Shown here piece by piece: positions 21,143 to 31,087 of a stretch of 64,000 nt of DNA. Position 1 is the stretch's first letter. Each line of letters opens with the position of its first letter. Origin of the DNA: Rhynchopus sp. YZ270_cl-10 (taxonomy: Eukaryota > Euglenozoa > Diplonemea > Diplonemida > Diplonemidae); assembly GCA_964035575.1 (NCBI GenBank), contig OZ037868.1, forward strand, positions 1,178,001 to 1,242,000. The letters are read 5' to 3'. The position numbers were made by a program, and so were the translations under genes. The notes below the pieces were generated by a model, which saw only the letters and a list, made by a program, of their open reading frames with translations, had not been told where the DNA came from and made no database searches.

Positions 21143-22338
21143 CATAGCTGGTAAGCTAACAAGAATAGGCTAATATTAGCCTTCGGGAAAATCCCAGATT
21201 TTATTAGCTTTTATTAGCCTATATTAGCTTGGAAAATAAATTATTAGCCTGTAAAGAGCCTATATTAGCCTATTATAAGAGTCTTATAATAGGCTAATAT
21301 AGGGCTAATAGCCTATTATATGCCATCTTAGACGTAGAGAGGGCCGGCACGAAACCAAGAGCACATGATGCACAAGGCCCTCCTCTACATCCCACAACTC
21401 CTCATCTTGGGGAGAAGTCAACTCACGGGATAGCTAAACCAAATTTGCCCTCCCGGATCGACAACATCTTCGCGGTAGGCCAAACCCAAGAACAGTGCAT
21501 GCGTCGTTCCGGCAGTTCCTGTAGTGGTGCAAAGTTGTGGGGGTGGAACTGTACTGAGGAGTGCCTCTGCAACATTTCCGAGCTCTGGGCATGGAATTTA
21601 TGATAGGTACCGAACCCCAATGCCGCATGGATCCAAAGTGGGTGGACAAATCCCGCGAGCCGTTTACGTTAGAATGCTGTGCTGTCTGGCGTCTACACAG
21701 CTGTTGTACCACATATTTGGGAGTGTGTTGGGACAGACGTTCTGCTATCGGGGACGACTGTGCACACTCCTCCTCCTCATCAGCGACGTGGCGCGGCGCA
21801 TCGACTCGGCCTACGAATGGGACGACCTCGTGGACATTCCCCAACTGGTGAGACTTGAGCTGGCATACCAACAACAGGTCATTCGGAAGAACGTCTGGAT
21901 CCACAAGGAACCCACCGCCATTGGTCCGATGCATCGTCGGGGGAGTGGGCAGCTTTCTTGGAGGGGACCCCTGAAATGGTGTGCCACCGCGCAGCAATCG
22001 GCCTTGCCCTCCTTGCGATCACATACACAGATATAGCGCACGCTCACTCACGTTCATAAGTGAAAAACACAAACCTTTTGCGGTGATAAATAAGCCGGAA
22101 AGCAAGGAAATAAGTTGTGTTGTGTCTGTAACGGAGTTGGCCTTAAATTTTGGATTTTTCGGATTTGTTTAACGGGTTAAGCCAGCTACCACTGTACCAC
22201 CAGTGGTAGCTGGGAAGGACTACAATAGGCTAATAAAATATTAGCCTATTCCAGTTTCATTAGCCTATTCTAAAAGGCTTAAATAGGCTAATAATTTAGG
22301 CTAATATCCTATTAGGCTTTATTAGCTTACCAGCTATG
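21143..22338. mobile_element. 1.2-kb inverted-repeat element rich in TAGGCTAATA
   Basis: CATAGCTGGTAAGCTAA at the left is mirrored by TTAGCTTACCAGCTATG at the right. Both ends continue inward as several hundred bases of iterated TAGGCTAATATTAGCC in both orientations. The core (about 21330-22110) has higher GC and open stretches of 170 codons (+) and 187 codons (-) that I cannot assign. A perfect 13-base-pair hairpin (CCAGCTACCACTG) lies at 22182-22213. The form is a foldback-type transposon carrying unrelated or captured DNA. Confidence 0.6.
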
Positions 22339-24418
22339 GTATAAATGTTATGTTCAGTTTTTTCTTAAAATACCCTATTCCTTTTTGGTATCCTTTCTTG
22401 TATTTTATTTGAGAATTTTTTTTCTTTGTTTCTCTATGTGGATCCCCCAGTAAACCGTTTGTACCCTTGCCAAAAGGCAGCCGTGGCTAGCGTGGTCATG
22501 CACGTGGATTTTGCGGAGTTGATGACTACTCAGTGTGTGATTAGCCATTACTCGAGTTTTGTTTGCCAAGATTGGTAAGAAACATCGTCTCACGACCTAA
22601 ATGAGTCTGGCAATTCTCCCACTATTTAGGCATGCAAAACGAGTGTGAAAAAAGCCTATTCAAAGATTCTTCAATCAGCGTCAGGCGCGTACCATTGCTT
22701 CCCGCTGTTCTCCTTTTAAGGCACCTACGCAGATGCTGAGGTTCACCTTTGCTCAACTATTCTTTCTTTTAGTTTTTATGTGTGTCTGCTCGTCTAAAAT
22801 CAAACAGAAAAATCTATTACGTGCTTGTTGAGTTTGCCCAGTGCTCGATGCCTGCATTGGCACACTCCCTTTTTTTTTTTTTTTCCCTCAAAAAAAGAGG
22901 AGACGACGCTGGTGGACAAAACTCCATTTTTTGATTGAAAATATTATCATTATTTCCCTTACACGCAACGTTAGTAGAACCCCGGAATAATTTGGCTAAC
23001 ATTTTGATCCCCTGATACTGACTATGTTATCCCCCCTTTTACTCACATTGCGCCAAATTCAGATCTCATACACCGTTTTGGCTGCGTTCAACGAAAATAC
23101 TCTTCCCCTTTCCTGGCCGTGCTATCAGGATGAGGCACTGTAAATGTCCTGTTTTTATTTGTTATTTTCTCTTTCCTCTTTCCTCTTTCTTGCACCCTCT
23201 GTACCTTCTTTTCATTAGAAAAAGAATGTATATGAAACAACTCTTTCCTCTTTCTTTTTCTCCGCAGAGCGAATATGGTCACAATACCAATTTGCACTTT
23301 ATATCTTTTCCCCCCCCCACCTTTTTTTGTTACTCCCGGCTTGCGCACAAACGACCCAATCTTTTGTTTCCGGTTGGGGAAATGACATCATCCCTGACAA
23401 CAAACTTGTAGAAGCCAGCGCAGCTGATGCTGTGCGATAACGAATATGATAAGGTGACCAAGCACGAGAGGCTTAGGATCATCTTATAAACTTTTCTTTG
23501 TTTTGTACAGAACAACAAAAATTAGACACAAGGTTTGCGTGCTAGCAAAGCACACAAGGTGTCCACATGACTCTGGCAAGGATCCATGCTTGTTGGAAAA
23601 TGGTTTTATACGGAGGGTGCAAGCTTTTCCCCTTTTCTGGCACGCTACCAATTTTCCTTCAAAAGGTGGCGCACGAAGTTTACTCTGCGTCCTTCATTTT
23701 CTATCTATTGTTTCCCTCCTCAAGGTGAATCAGCACGAGAGGCTTAGGGTCATCCTATAAACTTTTCTTTTTTTCTTCTTTTTGATTTACACTCTTCATC
23801 TCTTTCTGTCTACATATCTCAGTTCAGTTACGAATCTTTACCGTTTTCTCAAAAGGCAGACTCTTGATTGCAACCAAAAACCCCTTCCTTTTGCAGTGCA
23901 AAGTGAAGAACACTTATATGCGCACCCCTGGGAAGGTCCTATTTCCATAAAAGTTGCTCTTAATGATTGTGGACAAAACTACGTCTATATCCTTCTGTTA
24001 CAAACAAACAAAAAAAGACCTAGGGCAACATTGTGCACAGACCCCAGCTACACGTTGGACTCGTAAGGACATTGCAGATGTCATGACGTCGTAATTATTA
24101 CGGAGACGTTGTCAGCGTAGTGACACATAATTCCCCCCATTTTTTTTGACCCCGTCACTCACGTAATGCCATTTCGAGTACAATAAAAAGGTGTGATTGT
24201 CGTGACAACAAAAACGAAATTACACAGTCCTAAAGTTCCTTGTGGCTGTCTGATGACACAAAAAAAAAATAGTGACCTCTCATAATAATTAACACCAAAA
24301 GAACTGTGCCAATGCTGCCCCCTTCGCACCGTGTTCAAAGACCCCAAGCTCTCCCCTTCCCCTGCATGATATTCACCCCTCAGCGGAACGCTTAACACCC
24401 CCTCCCTGTCCCTCGCCT
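22339..24418. other. Intergenic DNA with dispersed motifs
   Basis: No gene was found. Motif copies include the 130-base duplicate (23370-23499), another AGAGGCTTAGGGTCATCCT copy at about 23722, and a GCACCCTCTGTACCTTC...GTATATGAAA copy at about 23193. The rest is T-rich unique sequence. Confidence 0.5.
23370..23499 (+). repeat. 130-base exact duplicate, copy 2
   Basis: Partner of 20085-20214, 3.3 kb away, same orientation. Confidence 0.85.
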
Positions 24419-25021
24419 CTACACGACGGGACCCAGTGACAAGTGACAAGTGAAAATGACAAGTGAATGACAAGTAAATACCGTCTTTTGAAAAAATATG
24501 GACCAGAAATAACATGGACCAGAATAATGATGGACCAGAACAACTATGGACCTTTTGGGATTTTTTTTTTTTTTATGGACCTATTTTTCTGGTCCGACAC
24601 ATGTGTGGGGTTTTTTTGTACTTGTCCAGAATTTTGACAGGGAGTCGCGCGCGCGAAGCGCGTGCGACGACCGCTTGTGTGGGGAGAAAGCTCGGAATGG
24701 GTCTACCGGGCCCACATATAAGCCGAGATGCCCCGCCAACGTGCGGTACCGAAAGCTCGGAATGGGTCTGAAAATGGACAAGTTCAAAAAAAAAAGCCTA
24801 ACACAGATGGACCAGAAATAACATGGACCAGAACAATGATGGACCAGAACAATTATGGACTTTTTGGGATTTTTTTTTTTTTATGGACCTATTTTTCTGG
24901 TCCATAATTTTTCAAAAGACGGTAATCACTTGTCATGACAAGTGACTTTTTTGAGTGACAAGTGACAAGTGAAATGACATGTGATTTCACTTGTCACTTG
25001 TCACTGGGTCCCGTCGTGTAG
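24419..25021. mobile_element. Inverted-repeat element containing a second one
   Basis: The outer ends CTACACGACGGGACCCAGTG and its reverse complement run on into GACAAGTGACAAGTGA iterations. Inside is a second inverted-repeat element at 24479-24924 with ends TACCGTCTTTTGAAAA / TTTTCAAAAGACGGTA. That inner element also holds an approximately 95-base direct repeat (24499-24597 and 24808-24902) built from ATGGACCAGAA units. A GC-rich module with GCGCGCGAAGCGCG and two GAAAGCTCGGAATG blocks lies at its centre. No transposase is present, so it would be non-autonomous. Confidence 0.65.
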
Positions 25022-25321
25022 ATGTCACAGAGCTTTGAGCTTTGTCCACGTCACCCCCTTCTCTTGGCCCTCTCAAAGGCAGCGGTTTACACCCCCGTCT
25101 TTTGAGCGTGGTGTGCTGCTACCGCCACCTGGCCCCAGGGATGTGTGGGATTCAGCCCTTTTTTCGGGATTTTCGGGTTTGGGGCAGGGGTACCTGTAAC
25201 GAAGGGGGTAAAAACGGCCCGGCCCCCGGCCCCCGGCCCTTGGTTATCAAATGGAGAAAATCACGTGTATGTATACACGGTATACACGACGCAACCTTGT
25301 GCGCGGGTTTTTGGGTCATTG

Positions 25322-25420
25322 TTGCCCACAAACGGGCCGGCATTTGCATTCCGGAATCCGTCCGGCCAGTGGTGGGGTCAATTTGACGAAATGGACAAGT
25401 TCTCGTTTTTGGTCAATTTT
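25322..25420 (+). repeat. GGAATCCGTCC...GTGGTGGGGTCAATTTG family, copy 1
   Basis: This block (CATTTGCATTCCGGAATCCG through GAAATGGACAAGTTC to GGTCAA) has two further copies in USP48-like intron 3 (about 38695-38790 and 38880-38965). It ends exactly where the 9-base satellite begins. No coding potential. Confidence 0.65.
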
Positions 25421-25422
25421 TG

Positions 25423-25758
25423 CAGTATACACAGTATACACAGTATACACAGTATACACAGTATACACAGTATACACAGTATACACAGTATACACAGTAT
25501 ACACAGTATACACAGTATACACAGTATACACAGTATACACAGTATACACAGTATACACAGTATACACAGTATACACAGTATACACAGTATACACAGTATA
25601 CACAGTATACACAGTATACACAGTATACACAGTATACACAGTATACACAGTATACACAGTATACACAGTATACACAGTATACACAGTATACACAGTATAC
25701 ACAGTATACACAGTATACACAGTATACACAGTATACACAGTATACACAGTATACACAG
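25423..25758. repeat. Satellite of 9-base unit GTATACACA
   Basis: About 37 near-perfect copies. The open frames that run through it on both strands are artefacts of a period divisible by three and the absence of stop codons. Confidence 0.98.
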
Positions 25759-25770
25759 GGGATTGGGAGT

Positions 25771-26146
25771 GCAGTACAGTACAGTACAGTACAGTACAGT
25801 ACAGTACAGTACAGTACAGTACAGTACAGTACAGTACAGTACAGTACAGTACAGTACAGTACAGTACAGTACAGTACAGTACAGTACAGTACAGTACAGT
25901 ACAGTACAGTACAGTACAGTACAGTACAGTACAGTACAGTACAGTACAGTACAGTACAGTACAGTACAGTACAGTACAGTACAGTACAGTACAGTACAGT
26001 ACAGTACAGTACAGTACAGTACAGTACAGTACAGTACAGTACAGTACAGTACAGTACAGTACAGTACAGTACAGTACAGTACAGTACAGTACAGTACAGT
26101 ACAGTACAGTACAGTACAGTACAGTACAGTACAGTGCAGTGCAGTG
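25771..26146. repeat. Satellite of 5-base unit ACAGT
   Basis: About 75 copies, starting 12 bases after the 9-base satellite, with only GCAGT variants at the two ends. Both satellites contain CAGTA, so the second could have grown by slippage from the end of the first. Confidence 0.98.
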
Positions 26147-26665
26147 TAAAAAACTCAAAAAACCCTCTCGCGCCTTGGCGAAAAATATTTTTTTTAAAAA
26201 CCGGCTTTATTTGAAAGATTGAGATCCGCTGACCCCAAAAAACAAAATCGGCCCCAGCCAAGAATAGCTATACAAAAGCAGAATAACGGCGAGAGCATTT
26301 CCCACGTAATTTCTTAAGGGATTTTTTCTCGGCCCAGAGGCCCGGCCCGCGGCCCCACGTTACAGGTACCCCTGGTTTGGGGGGTGGGTACTTTTTTTTT
26401 CTACTTTTGTACACTGGAGTTTGGACCACTTTTGGTGCTGAACAGCAAGAGGGTGTATTCAGGTTTTGGTAATCCATAATTAAGTCACCCGTAATAAAAC
26501 GCACCCGTGTATATTGCGGCGCACTGTACTCTGTCTTTTTTTCTCTTGAAGACTTTTCGTTTGAAAATGCCATAGCCATGGCCTAAAGGCTTGGCCATTC
26601 CTGCATTTTTCGATTCATTTTTTTCCCCCGTACGTGCAATGACCTCGACGATTGCACATTTCACT

Positions 26666-26990
26666 TACCGCGATTGGAAATATTATGGACCGAATTAAGT
26701 ACCAAATGTCCCGAAAAAACCTCAAACGTACCATAATTAATTCGGTCCAACAATAACCCGAACCAAATATTAATTCGATTCATATCGTTCTGGGCAAAAA
26801 GGTACTGGTCAAAAAAATAAGATTCGCCCTTTCCTCGGGGGACAAGTACAAAAAAAATTGCCCCCCAAAACATTATGGACCGAATTAAGTACCAAATGAA
26901 ACTCAAAAACCTCGAACGTACCATAATTAATTCGGTCCATAATATTTTGTTTCTTTATTTATTCGGTCCATAATATTTCCAAACGCGGTA
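26666..26990. mobile_element. TACCG-ended inverted-repeat element
   Basis: The ends TACCGCGATTGGAAATATTA and TAATATTTCCAAACGCGGTA are mirror images apart from one or two bases. Internal GGACCGAATTAAGTACC/TTAATTCGGTCC pairs add further inverted and direct repetition. The flanking TA at both sides fits a TA target duplication. Non-autonomous. Confidence 0.7.
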
Positions 26991-27415
26991 TTCAAATCTT
27001 TCCCCTTTTCTCCTCCATCCTGGAGCTTTAACACAAAGAGACCAACCCCACCCCTCCCCCCCTTTTTTTTGTCTCCACTCCACCCCCCCTATCTGTCTCC
27101 CACTACCTCCTACCTCCCAGCTCTGTTGACGGAGTGCCCAGGGAGCTAACCCTCCACAGTTGTGATAGGGGTGGGTGCAGCTTTTGAGGTTGAGGGAGGG
27201 TTCGATTTGCATCGTTGTCGTTCGCAATTGAAGCGAATTTAAATTTAGGTTCACTCTGGCCGGAAAGCTTTTCTTTTTGCACCTTCTCCGCGGGTCTTTC
27301 CCCACTGTACCTCTTGACCAACTTACCCCAAACCCTCCCCTCTCCATCTGCTACAATCCCTTGCCTAGCCACACACCACACCACACCACAGACACCCCAC
27401 GCACACACGCTCCTT

Positions 27416-30400
27416 ATGGGGTGCAGCAACTCCAAAGATGACAAGCCCCCACAACGTCCTCCTCCCGAAGCAGGGTCCGCACGACCACCTACGGTTACCA
27501 ATGCAAGCAAGTCGCCAGCATCGGCAGGTGGTGTTGCGATCCCCCCAGAATACCTAGCCACCCAACCAGGTCTAAGCGAGGCAGAGAAAGAACGCAGGAA
27601 GAAGCTTGCCAATGCGTATATGCGGGGTACCAAAGGGGACTCGATGCTGCTGGCGTGGAAGCCGGACCCGAATCACTCTGTAGAAGAGCAAGAGACGAGG
27701 AAGGCGCTGCGTGATGCACACAAACGCGGCAGGAACGATGCGAGGCAAGCCCTGCTACAGCCTGCAGTGACCTCTGCACCGCCACCACCACAAACACAAT
27801 CAAAGACCGCATCAAAGGGACCCTCCTCCACACACACCAAAGGGCCGTCCTCGGCAGTACCCCCTAGCGCAACGCAGAGCAAGGCACCTCCGAACACAGC
27901 TTCTCCAACGGCGACACCGACACCACCGCTCAGCTCGGTTCCATTTGTGAAGTCGCCTCGTGCAGTGCCGGTAGCGTTGAGCCGTTCGGATGATGTGTGT
28001 GTCGCAGCCTTGGCAGCTGTGGTCTGCCACGACGCGGTTGAAACATACGCACAGCAGCAGATGCAGCTTGCTATCGAAGACGAGCGTGACGCTCTGGAAC
28101 GTGCCAGACAACATGCCGCAGATGAACGAATCCGGCAGCTAGAAGCGCAACTCGCCCAGGCCAGCGCAGAGCGAGTCTCCAGCCCACAACGTGAAGATGA
28201 TTACTCAGTCAGCCACGCCAGCGGAAGCTCCAAAAGAGTACGAAAAAGCACCAACATCATCGACATGGGGTCGTCTTCTTCTTCTTCCTCAAAAAAGAAG
28301 GAAGAAAATGGGATTTCGTCGAGCGATGACCAGGTGGATGAGAAGCGAAGTGCGCGCAAGGAGAAGCGCCGGGCACGCGAGAAGGAACGGGAAAAGCTGA
28401 AGAAAAAGCGCCAACAGGCAATCGACGGGATCGTCCAGCGCCGTGAGCTGAAGGAGGGGCTGGGCGTCTTCTCTTTGGAGCGCAGCATTGCTGGGGTGGA
28501 GATGGACACTACGGGGGAACGTCGCTACCGCTACCTTGGGGACGCCTCTAATCCACACGGCAGAAAGGGTTCTGAATCCGATGCTTCATCAGTTTCCACA
28601 GCTTCAAGCGAGGCTGCGGCAGTACCGACTGAAGGCCGCGAATACGGCATACACAACACAACCAGCTTCAGCGTTGTCGTCACCTTCAACTTCACCGGCA
28701 GCAGCAACATTGCACCCGAAGCGACCGAATCCGCTGCAAAACGCGGTGCCACGGTGCTCCCCAGCACCGAACACACGAACCTCCCCTACGCCTCTGAGCT
28801 CACCTCCCCTGAAGTCAACCCGGGCGAATCCCTCTGGGTTGCGAGAATCTTCCCCGAAGACGTCTACATGCCTTGGACCCTCTCCGTTGCAACAAAGTGG
28901 ACATTAATGGAGCCAGTTGGGTTTTTTGAACGCCGCCCAACCCCCTCACGCAGCGGTGCCCAAAGCGCAAGCTTGGAACGCAGTATTGAACAAAATGGGT
29001 CTGCCTTTAGTCTCACCCAACACACCCTAGCAAGGATCAACAATAATAGTGTAGAAAACGACGTAAAATCGTTCTACCGAGTGGACCGGGCGGAGCGGGA
29101 GTTGGAGACGCTCCAGAAGAATGCGGGGAGGGGTAAGCAGGCCTCTCTGGTAAAGGTTGCGATGAAGCAGCACATCCCTTTTGTTGACGGCGAATTCATG
29201 CCGAGCGACCGTGTCAGTACCGAGGTAGGCCGGGATACCACCGGATGGGTTCGGGTCGAAAAATTAACTAAAGAAGACGTTCTGGCTGCACTCTACCCTG
29301 CAGAAGGGTTTGCCTGGCGTGAAGAGGCCTTCCACGCACCACTACGCTGGTTTGTGATGGGCCTCAGTCTCATGCTCGATGTCTATCCTGATGCCGTCTC
29401 TGCCCTCTTCCCTGGCATCGTCTCCCCCGACACCCAAACACGGGAACTCTCCAACGTCGGTGGTTATGAAGCATGGTGGTGCATCAATGGATGGTGGCGG
29501 AAGGTTACCACCGATTCTTACCTTCCCCAACCCCCTTTGCTCCCTGCTATTACCGGGCGGGAGACAAAGAAGCGCAAATCTAAATCCAAAACGACGGAGC
29601 AAACGGACTGCCACTTCCCGGACCTGATCCTCAAGTCCTACGCAAAGGTGAAGGCTGGCTACGCGAAGGCGTGCTACGGCGTTATCGGGCACTTCCTCCA
29701 GGAGGCTACAGGGTGTCCATACAAACGCATCCCCCTTTGCTATGCTGCAGATGAGGTGCGTTCCAGAGGCGGCACCCAGGAAGGTGATATGTGTGTTCTC
29801 TGGCAGGATATTAAGACCCACGTCGACTGCGGCCGGCTCTTAGCATTGTCAAAGGAGGAGACGGTGCAGGCAAAACGCAACTGGCGTGGTGACTGTGACT
29901 ATGAGCTGTCGACAGTGACACCACTTCTCCCAGTACACGGGGACGGCCTTTTCACGCTTCCTGAGGATACATCCCTCCCAATTATTGGGTACAGCGAAGA
30001 TCACAATGATGTGCTGCAGTCAAAGCTGAAGCTCCGCAACCGATTCTCCCCAGGGTACCTCCATCAAGGCGAGCCTGTGGACACCTGGGTAACGTATCGT
30101 GATGTGCTGCTGTCGTTCGCGTCTTTGACCATATCGTATGTCACCCCTGGGTGGAATGATGTGCGGTTCAAGATCCGCCCCGACCCGAATGTCAACATTT
30201 TTGACACATTCTTTGAGGTGAATCTGTCTGCAGGGGACGTCCCTTTGCATCTTTGGCTGGGAAGCTTTGCACAGCGGGCGTCGCTTCTTGGTGTCATCGT
30301 CATGAAGGGGACACCCAACAACAAGACGGCGTCTGCATTCGTCTGCGAAGACTTCATCGGCGTGGAAAGCTCTGCACACATCTGGGGCGAGATCGAGCTC

Positions 30401-31087
30401 AAATCCGAGACAGACGCACCGTTCCTCATTGTCCCGTTGTACCTCGACTGCGTCGAACCTTCCACAGTCTCATTTGAACACCACCCATCACACATCCCTC
30501 AACGTTCCGTAAAGAACGCTATCTCCGACTACGTTCTGACCATGCGTGCACCAGAAGGAGAAAAGAACGTAAACGGCAGCAACGCTAAGTTCATGAACAT
30601 CCAAAGCCGTGCAAACAGCATGGACCATGTGAAGAGCTGTGAACTGGAGGCGATTCTTGCGAAGGGCGAGGCGAAGGTGATTGGCACTGCGAAGACGCAA
30701 GGGAAGGTCACGTTGCGGCTGCTTCAGCAGTATAGATGGATGGGGTGTGCGGTGTCCAACGGAAGCGATTCGCCAGCAGAGATCAGAGTCAGTCTGGAAG
30801 GGTCCGAAGGCTACAGAGTGATCCACACAGGGGAGGGCGTGCGCCGTGACAGTCTCAGTCTCACGACGTCGGTGCCTGCCTACAGCCAGGTCTTGCTCTG
30901 CACGATGGTCGCGGACGGAGACTCCTGGGAGTACTCGCTCGAAACGTCATGTCGTTGGATGAGCAGCCACGAGGCGGTTACCTACCCACCGCCAGCAGCA
31001 GAGATCGCCCCTACAGCACACCCTCTCGTGGCCCGTGAGGTGCAAATCAACGGAGACACTCAAGTGCGGCAGCTTGTCAAATTGTGA
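27416..31087 (+). CDS. Calpain-like protein, catalytically altered, dual-acylation start
   Basis: It is 1223 residues from MGCSNSKDD, a classic myristoyl-Gly2/palmitoyl-Cys3 motif also seen in euglenozoan calpain-like proteins. Residues about 20-210 are Pro/Ser/Thr-rich; about 215-270 and 300-350 are charged coiled coil. The calpain protease fold starts near 585 (FVDGEFMPSDRV, then GWVRVEKL), continues through GGYEAWWCINGWWRK (about 681), KLRNRF (about 873) and WVTYRDVLLSF, and is followed by a beta-sandwich region. The position of the catalytic Cys (usually GDCW) reads PLRW at about residue 641, and the usual HAY reads GYS near 858; the Asn of LRN remains. It is therefore probably a non-peptidase membrane or cytoskeletal scaffold. 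The start lies 201 bases inside a longer frame whose 5' part is CT-rich leader. Confidence 0.85.
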   Translation: MGCSNSKDDKPPQRPPPEAGSARPPTVTNASKSPASAGGVAIPPEYLATQPGLSEAEKERRKKLANAYMRGTKGDSMLLAWKPDPNHSVEEQETRKALRDAHKRGRNDARQALLQPAVTSAPPPPQTQSKTASKGPSSTHTKGPSSAVPPSATQSKAPPNTASPTATPTPPLSSVPFVKSPRAVPVALSRSDDVCVAALAAVVCHDAVETYAQQQMQLAIEDERDALERARQHAADERIRQLEAQLAQASAERVSSPQREDDYSVSHASGSSKRVRKSTNIIDMGSSSSSSSKKKEENGISSSDDQVDEKRSARKEKRRAREKEREKLKKKRQQAIDGIVQRRELKEGLGVFSLERSIAGVEMDTTGERRYRYLGDASNPHGRKGSESDASSVSTASSEAAAVPTEGREYGIHNTTSFSVVVTFNFTGSSNIAPEATESAAKRGATVLPSTEHTNLPYASELTSPEVNPGESLWVARIFPEDVYMPWTLSVATKWTLMEPVGFFERRPTPSRSGAQSASLERSIEQNGSAFSLTQHTLARINNNSVENDVKSFYRVDRAERELETLQKNAGRGKQASLVKVAMKQHIPFVDGEFMPSDRVSTEVGRDTTGWVRVEKLTKEDVLAALYPAEGFAWREEAFHAPLRWFVMGLSLMLDVYPDAVSALFPGIVSPDTQTRELSNVGGYEAWWCINGWWRKVTTDSYLPQPPLLPAITGRETKKRKSKSKTTEQTDCHFPDLILKSYAKVKAGYAKACYGVIGHFLQEATGCPYKRIPLCYAADEVRSRGGTQEGDMCVLWQDIKTHVDCGRLLALSKEETVQAKRNWRGDCDYELSTVTPLLPVHGDGLFTLPEDTSLPIIGYSEDHNDVLQSKLKLRNRFSPGYLHQGEPVDTWVTYRDVLLSFASLTISYVTPGWNDVRFKIRPDPNVNIFDTFFEVNLSAGDVPLHLWLGSFAQRASLLGVIVMKGTPNNKTASAFVCEDFIGVESSAHIWGEIELKSETDAPFLIVPLYLDCVEPSTVSFEHHPSHIPQRSVKNAISDYVLTMRAPEGEKNVNGSNAKFMNIQSRANSMDHVKSCELEAILAKGEAKVIGTAKTQGKVTLRLLQQYRWMGCAVSNGSDSPAEIRVSLEGSEGYRVIHTGEGVRRDSLSLTTSVPAYSQVLLCTMVADGDSWEYSLETSCRWMSSHEAVTYPPPAAEIAPTAHPLVAREVQINGDTQVRQLVKL

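Noticed and set aside
25145-26261. Four overlapping open frames of 264-334 residues on both strands
   Set aside because: They run through the 9-base and 5-base satellites, whose units contain no stop codons. The peptides are pure repeats.
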